The notes: a model not told the origin generated them from the sequence alone. DNA of 64,000 nucleotides from Streptomyces sp. CBMA152 (GCF_014596475.1 NZ_MECJ01000029.1:682001-746000), one strand, 5' to 3'; counted from the first letter of the stretch, positions 8,404 to 18,065 are shown. Numbers and translations are program-made.

Positions 8404-10290
8404 GTGACCACCGCTGAGCCGACGCCCGCGCGCGCCGACGGCAGCAGCCCCGCCGAACCGGAGGGGCGAATACAGGACACGAACGAGGACCGGGACGTGA
8501 GCACCGACAGCGGCCTGGACACGCGCGTGGACGAGGACGCCCCCGAGGCGGACCGCAGGCTGCTGTGCCGGGTACGTGCGCTGATGCTGAAGCATCCCGT
8601 CTGGTCGATGACCGCGGTCGCGGCCGTCGGGCACGTCCTGTGGTTCCTCTTCTTCGCCAACAGCGGCGGCGACCTCGCGGCCCAGGACGCCTGGGCCGAG
8701 TTCGTCGGCCGCCACCCGGCGTCCGCGTACAACCTGGCCTGGTACGGCGGGATGCACCCCGTCTCGTACAGCGTGGTGTCGCCGTATCTGATGTCGGTGC
8801 TCGGCGTCCGGACGACGATGATGATCGCCGGGACCGTGTCCATGGCGCTGACCACACTGATCCTGGTGCGGGTGCGGGCGGTGAAGAATCCGCTGCCGTG
8901 TGCCTTCGCGGCGCTCTTCGCCTTCCTGTGCAACGCCACGTCGGGCCGGGTCACCTTCGGGCTCGGCACGATGTTCGCGCTCGGCGCGGTCGCGGCGGTC
9001 TTTTGCTGGCCGCACAAGTGGCGCACCGAGCGCTGGGCCAAGGGCGTGGTCGCCGCTCCCCTGGCGGGCCTCGCGACCGCCAGCAGCCCGGTCGCCGGGC
9101 TCTTCCTCGGTGTGGTCGCGGCCGCGCTGTTCCTGAACGGGCGCCGCCCGGGCGCGTACTCCCTCGGTGTGCCGCCGGTCATCGTCGTGGCGCTCTCCGC
9201 CTGGCTGTTCCCGTTCTCGGGCACCCAGCCGATGTCGCTGGCCAGCACCTCGCTGCCGTTCCTCTTCGCGGTGATCGTGCTGGTCATCGTGCCCAAGGAG
9301 TGGAAGACGGTCCGCACCGGCGCCGCCGTCTACGGCGTCGGCACGCTGCTGACCTGGCTGATCGACTCGCAGATCGGGTCCAATGTCACCCGGCTCGCGA
9401 TGCTCTTCGCGGGCGTGCTGTTCCTGGCCGCCCTGCCGTACGTGGTGCCGCGCTCGCGCAAGTGGTACGTGCTGGTCATCGCCTTCGCCGGGATGAATTT
9501 CTGGATCGGCTTCAAGGCCGTCGACGACATCGTCCGCACCCTGCCCGCCGCGTCCTGGGCGCGCGAGCTCGCGCCGCTCGTCGACCAGCTCCAGGAGGTC
9601 GGCGCCGAGCGCGGCCGCGTCGAGGTCGTGCCCGCCTCCAGCCACCGCGAGGCCTCGGCGCTCTCCCCGTACGTCAACCTCGCCCGGGGCTGGAACCGCC
9701 AGGCCGACATGGAGCGCAACCCGCTCTTCTACGACGACACGCTGAACTCGGCGAGCTACCGGGGCTGGCTGGACCGCTGGGCGGTCCGCTACGTGGTGCT
9801 GCCCATGGGCCCGCCGGACGGCAAGGGCGACGAGATGGAGGCGAAGCTCCTCAAGGACGGCCAGCCGTACCTTAAGGAGCTGTGGCGCAACCCCAACTGG
9901 CGCCTGTTCGAGGTCACCGACCCGACCCCGCTCGCCGACCCGCCCGCCGTCGTGCAGCGCGCGGACGAGGGCGAGCTCACGGTCATCGTGAAGTCCCCCG
10001 GCCGGATCCTCATCCGCATCCCGTACTCGCCGTGGCTGAAACTGGTCGACGAGAAGGGCAAGGGCGTGGAGCCCCCGCAGGAGACGGCGGCGTCCAAGCG
10101 TCGCGCGCACGGCGTCCCCAAGACGTACGACAACCCCAACGGCTGTTTGTGGAAGGCGCCGGAGGATGCGGCGGGGGATGAGTGGACGGAACTCCTCGCC
10201 CCCAAGGCGGGCACGTACCGGTTGGCCGCCCCGTACAGCCTCCGCCGGGGCACGGCGTGCCCGGCGGAGCTGCGCCCGCCGCACCACTAG
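8404..10290 (+). CDS. Polytopic membrane protein with a C-terminal soluble domain (GT-C-like architecture)
   Basis: The 628-aa product starts at GTG 8404 after a GCGGGAGAG site. Residues 1-60 are a hydrophilic Pro/Asp/Glu-rich arm. About nine membrane helices occupy roughly 65-390. A 230-residue soluble domain follows, containing the segment WLDRWAVRYVVLP and beta-rich sequence. This arrangement recalls GT-C glycosyltransferase-type or YfhO-like membrane proteins more than transporters, although similar Streptomyces proteins are sometimes labelled MFS. A role in envelope glycan assembly would fit the neighbouring carboxypeptidase, but that is inference. No catalytic motif is certain. Confidence 0.8.
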   Translation: MTTAEPTPARADGSSPAEPEGRIQDTNEDRDVSTDSGLDTRVDEDAPEADRRLLCRVRALMLKHPVWSMTAVAAVGHVLWFLFFANSGGDLAAQDAWAEFVGRHPASAYNLAWYGGMHPVSYSVVSPYLMSVLGVRTTMMIAGTVSMALTTLILVRVRAVKNPLPCAFAALFAFLCNATSGRVTFGLGTMFALGAVAAVFCWPHKWRTERWAKGVVAAPLAGLATASSPVAGLFLGVVAAALFLNGRRPGAYSLGVPPVIVVALSAWLFPFSGTQPMSLASTSLPFLFAVIVLVIVPKEWKTVRTGAAVYGVGTLLTWLIDSQIGSNVTRLAMLFAGVLFLAALPYVVPRSRKWYVLVIAFAGMNFWIGFKAVDDIVRTLPAASWARELAPLVDQLQEVGAERGRVEVVPASSHREASALSPYVNLARGWNRQADMERNPLFYDDTLNSASYRGWLDRWAVRYVVLPMGPPDGKGDEMEAKLLKDGQPYLKELWRNPNWRLFEVTDPTPLADPPAVVQRADEGELTVIVKSPGRILIRIPYSPWLKLVDEKGKGVEPPQETAASKRRAHGVPKTYDNPNGCLWKAPEDAAGDEWTELLAPKAGTYRLAAPYSLRRGTACPAELRPPHH

Positions 10291-10323
10291 GGCGGTTTCG
10301 TCTGCGGGCCGGTGGGGGCTGAT

Positions 10324-10425
10324 CGCGCAGTTCCCCGCGCCCCTATAGGCGGCCGCAACACGTCATGTGCCCCGCGCCCCTAGGAGGGCCCGAAGGGCCC
10401 ACTAAGGGGCGCGGGGAACTGCGCG
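10324..10425. repeat. Streptomyces GC-rich inverted-repeat element, composite copy
   Basis: The 21-bp arm CGCGCAGTTCCCCGCGCCCCT at 10324-10344 reappears inverted at 10405-10425. A second left arm (CCCCGCGCCCCTA) starts at 10370, and an inner GGGCCC-GAA-GGGCCC hairpin lies at 10386-10400. The element fills most of the 237-bp gap between convergent genes and probably terminates both. Related copies lie at 18500, 37900 and 47916. Confidence 0.8.
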
Positions 10426-10527
10426 AGCAACCCAGCACGGTCAGCACCCGACCACTTCCCTCGGAAAGTTTCGGGAAGGGGCGGGGTGGGGAAAACGCCC
10501 GCCGCAGGCGGCAACCGGCCCGCAGGT

Positions 10528-12408
10528 TCACCCGCAGCCGCAAGCCCCATGACGCCCGCCGTGCACCCCGGCCAGGGCGGCGGGGCGGGCAGCGGCCGAG
10601 CGAGAGGCGGCCGGGGCCGAAGAGGCGCCCTCGTGGACCACCCGGCCCCCCACCAGCGTCAGACGAACCCCCACCCCCGACACCTCCCCGATCGGCACCC
10701 GCGTCACATCCCGGTCAAGCACCACCAGATCCGCCGCCATCCCCGGCAGCAGCCGCCCACTCAGCCGCTCCATGTGGAGCTGATACGCCGTCCCGGACGT
10801 GTGCATACGTAGCGACGACGCACGCGAGATCCCCTCCAGCTCCGGATACAGCGCACCCTCGCCCGCCTCCGACCCCTCCCGGTCCACCGCCGTACGGATC
10901 TGGTTCCAGGTCTGGAGCGGGTCGACGGGCCAGTCGGAGCCGCCGGACAGCAGCGCGCCGTGCCGCGACAGGCTGCGCGCGGGGTACAGCAGCCGGTGCC
11001 GCGCGGCACCGATGTACGGCAGCAGCGCCTCCATCGTCCAGATGTCCCGCATCGCCCACTGGAGCTGCATGCACGCGACCACCCCGAGCGGCGCGAACCG
11101 CCGGTAGTCGGCGGGGTCGACCAGCTGGAGGTGCGCGACGGTGTGGCGGTTGCCGCGCCGCCCGTTCGCCCGCACCGCCGCCTCGTACCCGTCGAGCGCG
11201 GTCCGTACCGCCCGGTCCCCGATCGCGTGCGCGTGCAGCTGCCAGTCGGCCCGGTCGAGGACGGTCGCGAGACGGCCGTAGTCGGCGGCGGAGACGTACA
11301 GGTCGCCCCGGTGGTCGGTCGGCTTCCCGTCCGCGTCCAGGTACGGCGACAGCAGCGCCGCCGTCTGGGACGGGTACTCGATCACCCCGTCCAGGAACAC
11401 CTTGGCCGTGCCGAACCGCAGCCCGGGCACCTGCCCGTACCGCGTACGCAGGTCGTGCAGGTGGCGCAGCGCCCCCGCCGGGTCCTTGGCCAGGTCCGGG
11501 CCGATGAGGAGCGCGGGCACGATCCGCTGCGGCAGCCGTCCGGAGGCGGCGAGCGCGGCGTACGTGTCGAGCTGGTGGGTCTCCACCGACGCGTCCATGA
11601 ACGTGGTGATGCCCGACGCCGCCGCCTGCGCCAGCACCTTGGCGCAGGCGTCGACGAGCTGGGCCTGCGTGGGCGGCGGGATGACTCTGGTCAGGAGGTC
11701 CTGTGCGGTGTCCTTGAGGAGTCCGCCCGGTGTGCCGTCCGGGTCGCGCACGATGTGGCCGCCGGACGGGTCGGGGGTCGCGGCGGTGATCCCGGCGAGG
11801 TCGAGGGCGCGCTGGTTGGCCCAGGCGTTGTGCCCGTCGTCGCCGATGAGGGCGATGGGGCGGCGGGTGGGGAGCGCGTCGAGCATCCGGTGGTGCGGAA
11901 CGGTTCCGGCGGGAAGCAGGCCCACCGGGTTCCAGTCCTCGACGACCAGCCAGCCGTCCGGCTCGTGGGCGGTGTCGGCGGCCAGGAACTCCCGTATCCG
12001 GTCCTGGAGTTGGGGGACGGTCAAGCTCGTCCCGTCCAGCGAGGGGTGGAGGCTGCGCTCGCCCGCGCCCAGGGGATGGGCGTGGCCGTCGTGGATGCCG
12101 CTCATGACGGTTGCCCCGCGCGCGTCCACCACCTCGGTGTCCCGCCCGATGAAGCGCTTCAGCGCCGCGTCGGTGCCGGTCGCGAGCACCGTCCCGTCCC
12201 GCCCGACGGCGACGGCCTGCTGGACGGGCGCGTGCTCCTCGCCGGTGAGCACGCGCGCGTGGTGCACGACGAGCGCGGCCGAGCGCCGCTTCGAGGGCAG
12301 GGGAGAAGCGACGGCCGTGCCGGGCGCCACCAGAGGCACGGCCGCGGCCGCGCCCAGGGCGGTCGCGAGGACCCGGCGGCGGGAGGGCTGGGAACTGCTG
12401 CTGCGCAT
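10528..12408 (-). CDS. Exported amidohydrolase family protein (YtcJ-like)
   Basis: This 626-aa protein starts with a twin-arginine-type signal (SRRRVLATALGAAAAVPLVA), so it is probably folded in the cytoplasm and exported by Tat. The mature part is a metal-dependent amidohydrolase of the YtcJ group: an N-terminal beta domain, the DGHAHPLG metal site (HxH) near residue 110, LHAHAIGD near 390, and SGGSDWPVDP near 490. Such enzymes hydrolyse C-N bonds in amides or cyclic imides; the substrate is unknown. It is divergent from the LacI regulator at 12642, which may control it. The C-terminal tail (about 595-626) is an Ala/Gly-rich extension. Confidence 0.87.
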   Translation of the reverse strand: MRSSSSQPSRRRVLATALGAAAAVPLVAPGTAVASPLPSKRRSAALVVHHARVLTGEEHAPVQQAVAVGRDGTVLATGTDAALKRFIGRDTEVVDARGATVMSGIHDGHAHPLGAGERSLHPSLDGTSLTVPQLQDRIREFLAADTAHEPDGWLVVEDWNPVGLLPAGTVPHHRMLDALPTRRPIALIGDDGHNAWANQRALDLAGITAATPDPSGGHIVRDPDGTPGGLLKDTAQDLLTRVIPPPTQAQLVDACAKVLAQAAASGITTFMDASVETHQLDTYAALAASGRLPQRIVPALLIGPDLAKDPAGALRHLHDLRTRYGQVPGLRFGTAKVFLDGVIEYPSQTAALLSPYLDADGKPTDHRGDLYVSAADYGRLATVLDRADWQLHAHAIGDRAVRTALDGYEAAVRANGRRGNRHTVAHLQLVDPADYRRFAPLGVVACMQLQWAMRDIWTMEALLPYIGAARHRLLYPARSLSRHGALLSGGSDWPVDPLQTWNQIRTAVDREGSEAGEGALYPELEGISRASSLRMHTSGTAYQLHMERLSGRLLPGMAADLVVLDRDVTRVPIGEVSGVGVRLTLVGGRVVHEGASSAPAASRSAAARPAALAGVHGGRHGACGCG

Positions 12409-12641
12409 GGCTGCTCCTGGAGGTGAGTGGGCGGCGAGCGGGCGGGGGTGCTGTCCGCCCGGACCGCGGCGGGCGGGGCGGCGACCGCCCGGGACCTTGC
12501 GGCGACGGGGCGCTGCCCGCCCCGACCCCTGCGGCTGGGACCCGACCCTCCGCGATTAATCCCTTAACCACCAGCACACCGACACAGCCGATTCCCTCCG
12601 TGAACTCCCCTTCCACCAACCGATTCCGTACGCTGACCCCC

Positions 12642-13637
12642 GTGCCCCGAGTGACCCTCGCCGAAGTGGCCCGCGCGGCCGAGGTGTCCGTCGCGACCGT
12701 CTCCAACGCCCTCAACGGCACCGGCCGCATGGCCGAGTCGACGCGCGCGCGGGTGCGCGCGACCGCCGCCGCGCTCGGGTACGGCGAGCCCCCGCCCCGT
12801 ACGCTCGGCCTCGCCGTCACCACGTACGGGACGCTCTCCTGGGACTTCGCGGGCATCCCGTTCTACGCCCGCGCGATCAGCGCCGCGACCGCTGCCGCCC
12901 ACCGGCGCGGGTACGCCCTGATCGCGCTGCCCGCCGGGCCCGCCGAGGCGCTGTGGCGGACCGTGCCGGTGGCCGGGGTGGTGCTCCTGGACAGCCCGGC
13001 CGACGACCCCGTCGTCCGCGTGCTGCGCGAGCGGGGGCTGCCGCTGGTCTTCGACGGCCGCCCGGACCGGCTCGGCGCGCGCGAGGCATGGGTGGACAAC
13101 GACCACCGGGCCACCACGTACGAGGTCCTGGACCATCTCGCCTCGCGCGGCGCGCGCCGGATCGCGCTGGTCGCGGGCCCCGGCGAGGAGCACTACACGC
13201 GCAGCTGCCTCGCGGCGTACGAGGAGTGGTGCGCGGCGCACGGCAACCCGCCCCGGGTGGTGCCGCTGGACTTCGCCGACAGGGAGGGCCGCACCCTGGA
13301 CGCGCTGCTGGGCGCGAGTGACTCCCCGGACGCGGTGTACGGGCTCTACGACCCGTGCGGGCACCGGGTGTTGGCCTCGGCGGCGCGCTGCGGTCTCAAG
13401 GTGCCGCGCGACCTGCTCGTGGTGTGCGCGAGCGAGGATCCGGCGTACGGGGCGACCGCCCCGCCCGTCTCCACCGTGTCGCTCGCCCCGCATCGCACGG
13501 CGCGGGCGGCGGTGTCGGCCCTGGTGGACCTGGTCGAGGGCGCGTCCGGCCAGGTGGCGCAGATGATTCCGGCGCGGCTCATGCCGAGGGAGTCGTCGCT
13601 GCGGGGGGCGACGACTCCCTCGGGTGCCGCCGGGTAG
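12642..13637 (+). CDS. LacI family transcriptional regulator
   Basis: The protein opens directly into the LacI headpiece (RVTLAEVARAAEVSVATVSN) when started at GTG 12642 (331 aa). An in-frame GTG at 12600 is an alternative, and neither has a clear ribosome binding site. The periplasmic-binding-protein-like effector domain follows. The C-terminal codons overlap a perfect terminator hairpin. It is divergent from the exported amidohydrolase; the 233-bp gap includes an unusually AT-rich stretch near 12555-12570 where an operator could sit. The effector is probably a sugar or small metabolite, but this is unknown. Confidence 0.88.
   Translation: MPRVTLAEVARAAEVSVATVSNALNGTGRMAESTRARVRATAAALGYGEPPPRTLGLAVTTYGTLSWDFAGIPFYARAISAATAAAHRRGYALIALPAGPAEALWRTVPVAGVVLLDSPADDPVVRVLRERGLPLVFDGRPDRLGAREAWVDNDHRATTYEVLDHLASRGARRIALVAGPGEEHYTRSCLAAYEEWCAAHGNPPRVVPLDFADREGRTLDALLGASDSPDAVYGLYDPCGHRVLASAARCGLKVPRDLLVVCASEDPAYGATAPPVSTVSLAPHRTARAAVSALVDLVEGASGQVAQMIPARLMPRESSLRGATTPSGAAG
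13586..13621. terminator. Hairpin terminator embedded in the end of the LacI-type gene
   Basis: Perfect 14-bp arms (GAGGGAGTCGTCGC and complement) surround an 8-nt loop. The hairpin lies within the last codons of the regulator gene (stop at 13635-13637) and just past the end of the convergent esterase gene (stop at 13651), so it can serve both. Confidence 0.7.
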
Positions 13638-13650
13638 GCGGCGCCACCTC

Positions 13651-15267
13651 TCAGACGACGCGCGGCGCCCAGCCGCTGTCGTCCCAGAAGCGGAGCTGGC
13701 GGGACTTGGTGGGGTGCGCGACGCGGGGCCCGTCCGGCTCGCCGAGGATCAGCGTGCTCGGCCGGTCCGGCGAGAACACCGGCCACCCGGGGTCCCCGGT
13801 GCGGGCGAAGGACGCCACCGCGTCCATGAACGCGTTGCCGACCCCGCGCTCACCGGGTCCGGCCCCGCACTCGGGGGCGTTGTCGGCGATCCCGTACGTC
13901 CCGAACAGGAACGGCGAGGTGTGTTCGTGCGGGGTGCCGAACCAGGGCGCGCGGGCCGGGTGCGCGAACTCCATCAGATACCCGGGCGCCGCCCCCGTAC
14001 GGGCGTGCCGCTCGGCGAAACGGATGTTGAGGTACCGGAAGAGGCCGTCACCCCATACGTCGGTCCACAACGACACGGGATCCAGCGGCAGCCCGTCGGC
14101 GACCGCAGCCGCCCGGTAAGCGTCCAGGCAGCCGTCCACCAGCGAGTCCGGCACGTCCGCAGCGCCCTTGAGCAGCACCCCGCGCACGGCCTCGCGCAAG
14201 GAGGCGTCGTCGGTCGGGGCCGGGGTGGGGATCGGCGAGCCGGGGCCGGTGTAGAAGGAGCCTTCCGTACGGGTGTGAATGGAGAGCACTGGCAGCGCGG
14301 GCGTGGGGAGTTGGTGGTCGAAGCCTTGCATCCAGCGCCCGTCGACCACCGGACCCCGGTACTCGCGCCCGCTGCCCAGCGCGCGCCCGGCCGGGCCGCC
14401 CGCGAAGAGCGCGCTCCAGGCGGCGCGCAGCGCGTCGGCGGGGACCGTGCGCAATCCCCTGACCGAGGTGCCGAGTTGGGACGCCAGCACCTCGTACGCC
14501 CGACGCGCATCCGGGACCGTCAGCGAGGTGGCGGGCTCCCAGACATGGCAGGCGCTGATCGGCAGGATCCGCCGGACGATGCTGCGCACATCCGCGCGCA
14601 GCGCCAGCTGCCAGGCCGAGGCGCCGCCCGCCGAGGTGCCGCTGAGGGTGATGTTGTGCGGGTCGCCGCCGAACGCCTCGGCGTTCTCCCGTACCCAGCG
14701 CAGCAGGGCCGCCTGGTCCTGGAGGGCCCAGTTGGCGCAGTCGCCGGTGGCGTCGTCGGTCAGCTCCTCGTGGTAGCCGAAACCGAACGCTCCCAGGCGG
14801 TAGTTGAAGGTGACGACGACGAGGTCGCCGCGGGCTGCGAGCCTGCTGCCGTCGTACGTGGGCAGGCTGCCCGCGCCGACCTGCCAGCCGCCGCCGTGGA
14901 TGTAGACGAGGACCGGACGGCGGCCGTGGGTGTCGGGGGTCCAGACGTTGGCGTAGAGCGCGTCCTCGCGGCTGTCCGGGTCGAGGACCTGGGTGAACGC
15001 GGGCGCGAACCGGGTGGCGTCGCGCACCTGCCGCCAGGGCAGCGGCGGCCTGGGCGAGGCGAATCTGAGCGGCCCCACCGGGGGGCGCGCGTACGGCACC
15101 CCCCGGAAGGCCACCGTCTCGCCGGTCCGCGCCCCCGCCACCGGCCCGGCGGAGGTGTGCGCCACCACCGGGCTCGGCGCGGTCGCGGCGGCTGTCCGTG
15201 TTCCGACGAGGGCCGCGCCCGCCGTGGCGGCGAGCACGGTTCTCCGCCGTATCGCGGGGTTCGCCAC
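13651..15267 (-). CDS. Exported type B carboxylesterase, last gene of the nsp-like operon
   Basis: This 538-aa alpha/beta hydrolase has a twin-arginine-like signal (IRRRTVLAATAGAALVG). It shows the type B esterase start (GVPYARPPVGPLRF), the oxyanion HGGGW at 124-128 and the nucleophile elbow SGTSAGG with Ser212. It should hydrolyse carboxylic esters outside the membrane. Its GTG start lies one base after the nspN stop codon, so translation is almost certainly coupled to the amidotransferase. It is not part of the gri or nsp pathways as I know them. It may process an ester form of the product, handle self-resistance, or be recruited. Confidence 0.88.
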   Translation of the reverse strand: MANPAIRRRTVLAATAGAALVGTRTAAATAPSPVVAHTSAGPVAGARTGETVAFRGVPYARPPVGPLRFASPRPPLPWRQVRDATRFAPAFTQVLDPDSREDALYANVWTPDTHGRRPVLVYIHGGGWQVGAGSLPTYDGSRLAARGDLVVVTFNYRLGAFGFGYHEELTDDATGDCANWALQDQAALLRWVRENAEAFGGDPHNITLSGTSAGGASAWQLALRADVRSIVRRILPISACHVWEPATSLTVPDARRAYEVLASQLGTSVRGLRTVPADALRAAWSALFAGGPAGRALGSGREYRGPVVDGRWMQGFDHQLPTPALPVLSIHTRTEGSFYTGPGSPIPTPAPTDDASLREAVRGVLLKGAADVPDSLVDGCLDAYRAAAVADGLPLDPVSLWTDVWGDGLFRYLNIRFAERHARTGAAPGYLMEFAHPARAPWFGTPHEHTSPFLFGTYGIADNAPECGAGPGERGVGNAFMDAVASFARTGDPGWPVFSPDRPSTLILGEPDGPRVAHPTKSRQLRFWDDSGWAPRVV

Positions 15268-15268
15268 C

Positions 15269-17125
15269 TCAGCCGCCCTCGGGCACGAACCGGATGCCGT
15301 AGTCGCGGATCCAGGTGTCCAGGTCGACCATGCGCTCCATCACGGCGCGCCCGCTGTAGGGGCCGCCGATCGAGTACGAGCCCTCGGGCTTCTCCAGCAG
15401 GCGGCGCAGCCCGGCCGGGTCGACGAGGTCCAGGACGGGGGAGTCGCCCGCCGCCAGGTCCGCGATCCGCCCGCGCAGGGCGCGCTCGTACTCGATGTCC
15501 TGGGTGGACGGGTACGGGCTCTTCTTGCGCTGCACGATCGAGGCGGGCAGCACGTCCTGCGTGGCCGCGCGCAGCAGGCTCTTCTCGCGGCCGTCGAACG
15601 TCTTCATCGCCCACGGGGTGTTGAAGACGTACTCGACCAGGCGGTGGTCGCAGAACGGCACCCGGACCTCCAGGCCCACCGCCATGCTGATCCGGTCCTT
15701 GCGGTCGAGCAGGAAGTTGACGAACCGGGTCAGGTGCAGATGGCTGATCTCCCGCATCCGCGCCTCCTGCGGGCTCTCGCCCGGCAGGGCCGGGACGTCG
15801 GCCAGGGCCTCCTTGTAGCGCTGGTCGATGTAGGCGCCGAGGTCGAGCCGGTCCCACAGGCCCGTGGTGCGCAGCGCGTCCTGTCCGCCGGCCCGGCGGT
15901 AGGGCAGATGCCAGGGGAAGGTGGCCGCCGAGACGGCCTCCGGGTCGTGGAAGTGGCTGTAGCCGCCGAAGAGTTCATCGGCGGACTCCCCGGACAGGGC
16001 GACCGTCGAGCGGGCCCGCACGGCCTGGAAGAGGAGGTAGAGCGAGTACTCCATGTCGCCGGTGACGGTCGGCAGGTCGAGTGCGCGCAGCACGTTATCG
16101 CGCACCTTGGGGCTGAGCAGTTCGGCGTTGTCGAGGACGATGTCCTCGTGGTCGGTGCCGATGTGCGCGACGGCCTCCCGTACGAAGGGCGCGTCCGGCG
16201 CCTCCCACACCGCGTTGGCCTCGAACCGCTCGGCGTGGCCGGTGAAGTCGACGGAGAAGGTGCGGATCCGCTTGCCCTCGGGGGCGAGCGCCCGGGCGGC
16301 GAGCGCGGTGACCGCGCTGGAGTCCAGCCCGCCGGACAGCAGCGAGCACAGCGGTACGTCGGAGACCAGCTGGCGGCGCACGATGTCGTCGAGCAGCTCG
16401 CGCACATGCCCGACGGTGGTGTCGAGGTCGTCGGTGTGCGGGCGCGACTCCAGCTGCCAGTACCGGATCTTCCGCACCCCGCGCCGCGAGATGCGCACCA
16501 TGGTGCCGGGCCGCACCTCGTACATGCCCCGGAACACGGCGTGTTCAGGAGTCATCGTCAGCCCGAACACCTCGCGCAGGCCCTCGGCGTCGACGACCGC
16601 CTCGGCGAGCGGATGCGCGAGGATCGCCTTCGGCTCCGAGCCGAAGAGCACGCCGTCGTCGGTCGGGTAGTACAGGAGCGGTTTGACGCCCATCCGGTCG
16701 CGTACCAGCAGCAGTTCCTCGGTGCGGGTGTCCCAGATGGCGAACGCGAACATGCCGTTCAGGCGCTCCGCGAAGGACTCGCCCCACTCCAGATAGGCCC
16801 GCAGCACCACCTCGGTGTCGCTGGCGGTACGGAAGCGGTGGCCCCGGGAGGTCAACTCCTGCCGCAATTCAGGGAAGTTGTAGACCTCGCCGCTGTACGT
16901 GATGACCGCCTGCGGGGTGCCGCTCTCCCCGGAGGTCATCGGCTGGCGGCCGCCCTCGATGTCGATGACGGCCAGCCGGCGGTGGCCGAGGGCCGCGTGC
17001 CGGTCGGTCCACACCCCGCCCGCGTCGGGCCCGCGGCAGACCATGGTGGCGGTCATGGCCCGGGCGCTGTCCTGGTGCTCGCTCACGTCGTGGGAGTAGC
17101 CGACCCACCCTGCGATGCCGCACAT
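15269..17125 (-). CDS. nspN: Asparagine-synthetase-like glutamine amidotransferase (NspN-type)
   Basis: This 618-aa AsnB-type enzyme has the nucleophile Cys2 (MCGIAG) of the class II glutaminase domain and the ATP pyrophosphatase loop SGGLDSS at 264-270. Both sites look intact, so it should form an amide from a carboxylate, ATP and glutamine. True asparagine synthetases share this fold. The location, 22 bp downstream of the tyrosinase-like gene, supports the NspN role: amidation of 3-amino-4-hydroxybenzoate to the benzamide on the route to 4-hydroxy-3-nitrosobenzamide. The assignment to an aromatic acid is inferred from context, not from substrate residues. Confidence 0.82.
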   Translation of the reverse strand: MCGIAGWVGYSHDVSEHQDSARAMTATMVCRGPDAGGVWTDRHAALGHRRLAVIDIEGGRQPMTSGESGTPQAVITYSGEVYNFPELRQELTSRGHRFRTASDTEVVLRAYLEWGESFAERLNGMFAFAIWDTRTEELLLVRDRMGVKPLLYYPTDDGVLFGSEPKAILAHPLAEAVVDAEGLREVFGLTMTPEHAVFRGMYEVRPGTMVRISRRGVRKIRYWQLESRPHTDDLDTTVGHVRELLDDIVRRQLVSDVPLCSLLSGGLDSSAVTALAARALAPEGKRIRTFSVDFTGHAERFEANAVWEAPDAPFVREAVAHIGTDHEDIVLDNAELLSPKVRDNVLRALDLPTVTGDMEYSLYLLFQAVRARSTVALSGESADELFGGYSHFHDPEAVSAATFPWHLPYRRAGGQDALRTTGLWDRLDLGAYIDQRYKEALADVPALPGESPQEARMREISHLHLTRFVNFLLDRKDRISMAVGLEVRVPFCDHRLVEYVFNTPWAMKTFDGREKSLLRAATQDVLPASIVQRKKSPYPSTQDIEYERALRGRIADLAAGDSPVLDLVDPAGLRRLLEKPEGSYSIGGPYSGRAVMERMVDLDTWIRDYGIRFVPEGG

Positions 17126-17147
17126 GTCTGGGACCCCTCTCTCGCCG

Positions 17148-18065
17148 TCAGGCGTACGTGTAGAAACGGCGGTGGTCGATGACCTCGGCGACCGTCTTGG
17201 TGTGCCAGGGGTAGAGCGGTGTGCTCGGGTCGGCGACCTCGGGAGTCGGCTCCTGCGGCAGGTAGTGCGGCACGTCCGGGTGCAGCGCCTGCCAGTCGCC
17301 CCAGATCTTGTCGATGAAGCAGTGGTGCAGGAAGAACACCGGGTCGTTGGGCGAGGAGATGTACATCATGTGGCCGCCCACCCACTGGTGCCCGGCGCCG
17401 TGCAGCTTCCCGGCCGGGGGCTCCCAGGCGAAGTTGGTGTAGCCCTCAAGGTGGTTTCTGAAGCTGTTGTACGGGGGTGTGCTGCCGGAGGTGTAGTTCC
17501 ACGGCGGGCAGTCGTAGACCGGCAGGTCCATGGTCTGCTTCAGCTGCTCGGGCGAGGGCAGCGTGGGCAGCTTCTGCCCGATGCGGCGGATCAGGAACTT
17601 GCGGTCGTCCACGGTGTAGTGGCCGTTCAGCGCCGGGCTCTCGGGGCCCTCGGGCTGCACGTTGACCTTCAGCTCCCACCCGTTGGGGTAGGCGAACGGC
17701 CCGGTCATCACCATGCCGTCCTCGGCACGCCCGTCGCCGCCCATGAAGTCGTCCTGCCACAGCGGCGAGTCCTTGGACTGGTCCATGGTCCAGTCCCAGT
17801 ACGGCAGGGTCACCGTCGGGTCGACCCGGCGCAGCTCCTTCTCGTACTCCATCAGGTACTGGCGGTGCCACGGGAAGAAGCCGGGGTTGATGTGGCCGAC
17901 CCGCTTGCCGGTGTCCTTGTCCAGGTAGTCCTGCGAGTTCACGTCGACGTGCAGCTTGACGAACCTGTCGTAGATCCCGCGCCGCTTGATCTCCAGGACG
18001 GCCTTGATGAACCGCCGCCGCTCGCTGCGCGACAGGTCCAGGTGGTTCCTGCGGACGTGCGTCAT
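17148..18065 (-). CDS. nspF: Tyrosinase-like o-aminophenol oxidase (NspF/GriF type)
   Basis: I chose ATG 18065 (305 aa) with GAGGA 8 nt upstream, over a TTG at 18080. It is a type 3 copper protein. The CuA histidines are H39, H58 and H67 (PGFFPWHRQYL). CuB includes H222, H226 and the NDPVFFLHH motif at 240-248. There is no signal peptide; secretion would depend on the partner chaperone. Melanin tyrosinases are close in size, but the linkage to GriH/GriI-type genes points to oxidation of o-aminophenols. NspF makes o-nitrosophenols and GriF makes quinone imines; which reaction occurs here cannot be read from sequence. NspN next door favours the nitrosobenzamide route. Confidence 0.87.
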   Translation of the reverse strand: MTHVRRNHLDLSRSERRRFIKAVLEIKRRGIYDRFVKLHVDVNSQDYLDKDTGKRVGHINPGFFPWHRQYLMEYEKELRRVDPTVTLPYWDWTMDQSKDSPLWQDDFMGGDGRAEDGMVMTGPFAYPNGWELKVNVQPEGPESPALNGHYTVDDRKFLIRRIGQKLPTLPSPEQLKQTMDLPVYDCPPWNYTSGSTPPYNSFRNHLEGYTNFAWEPPAGKLHGAGHQWVGGHMMYISSPNDPVFFLHHCFIDKIWGDWQALHPDVPHYLPQEPTPEVADPSTPLYPWHTKTVAEVIDHRRFYTYA

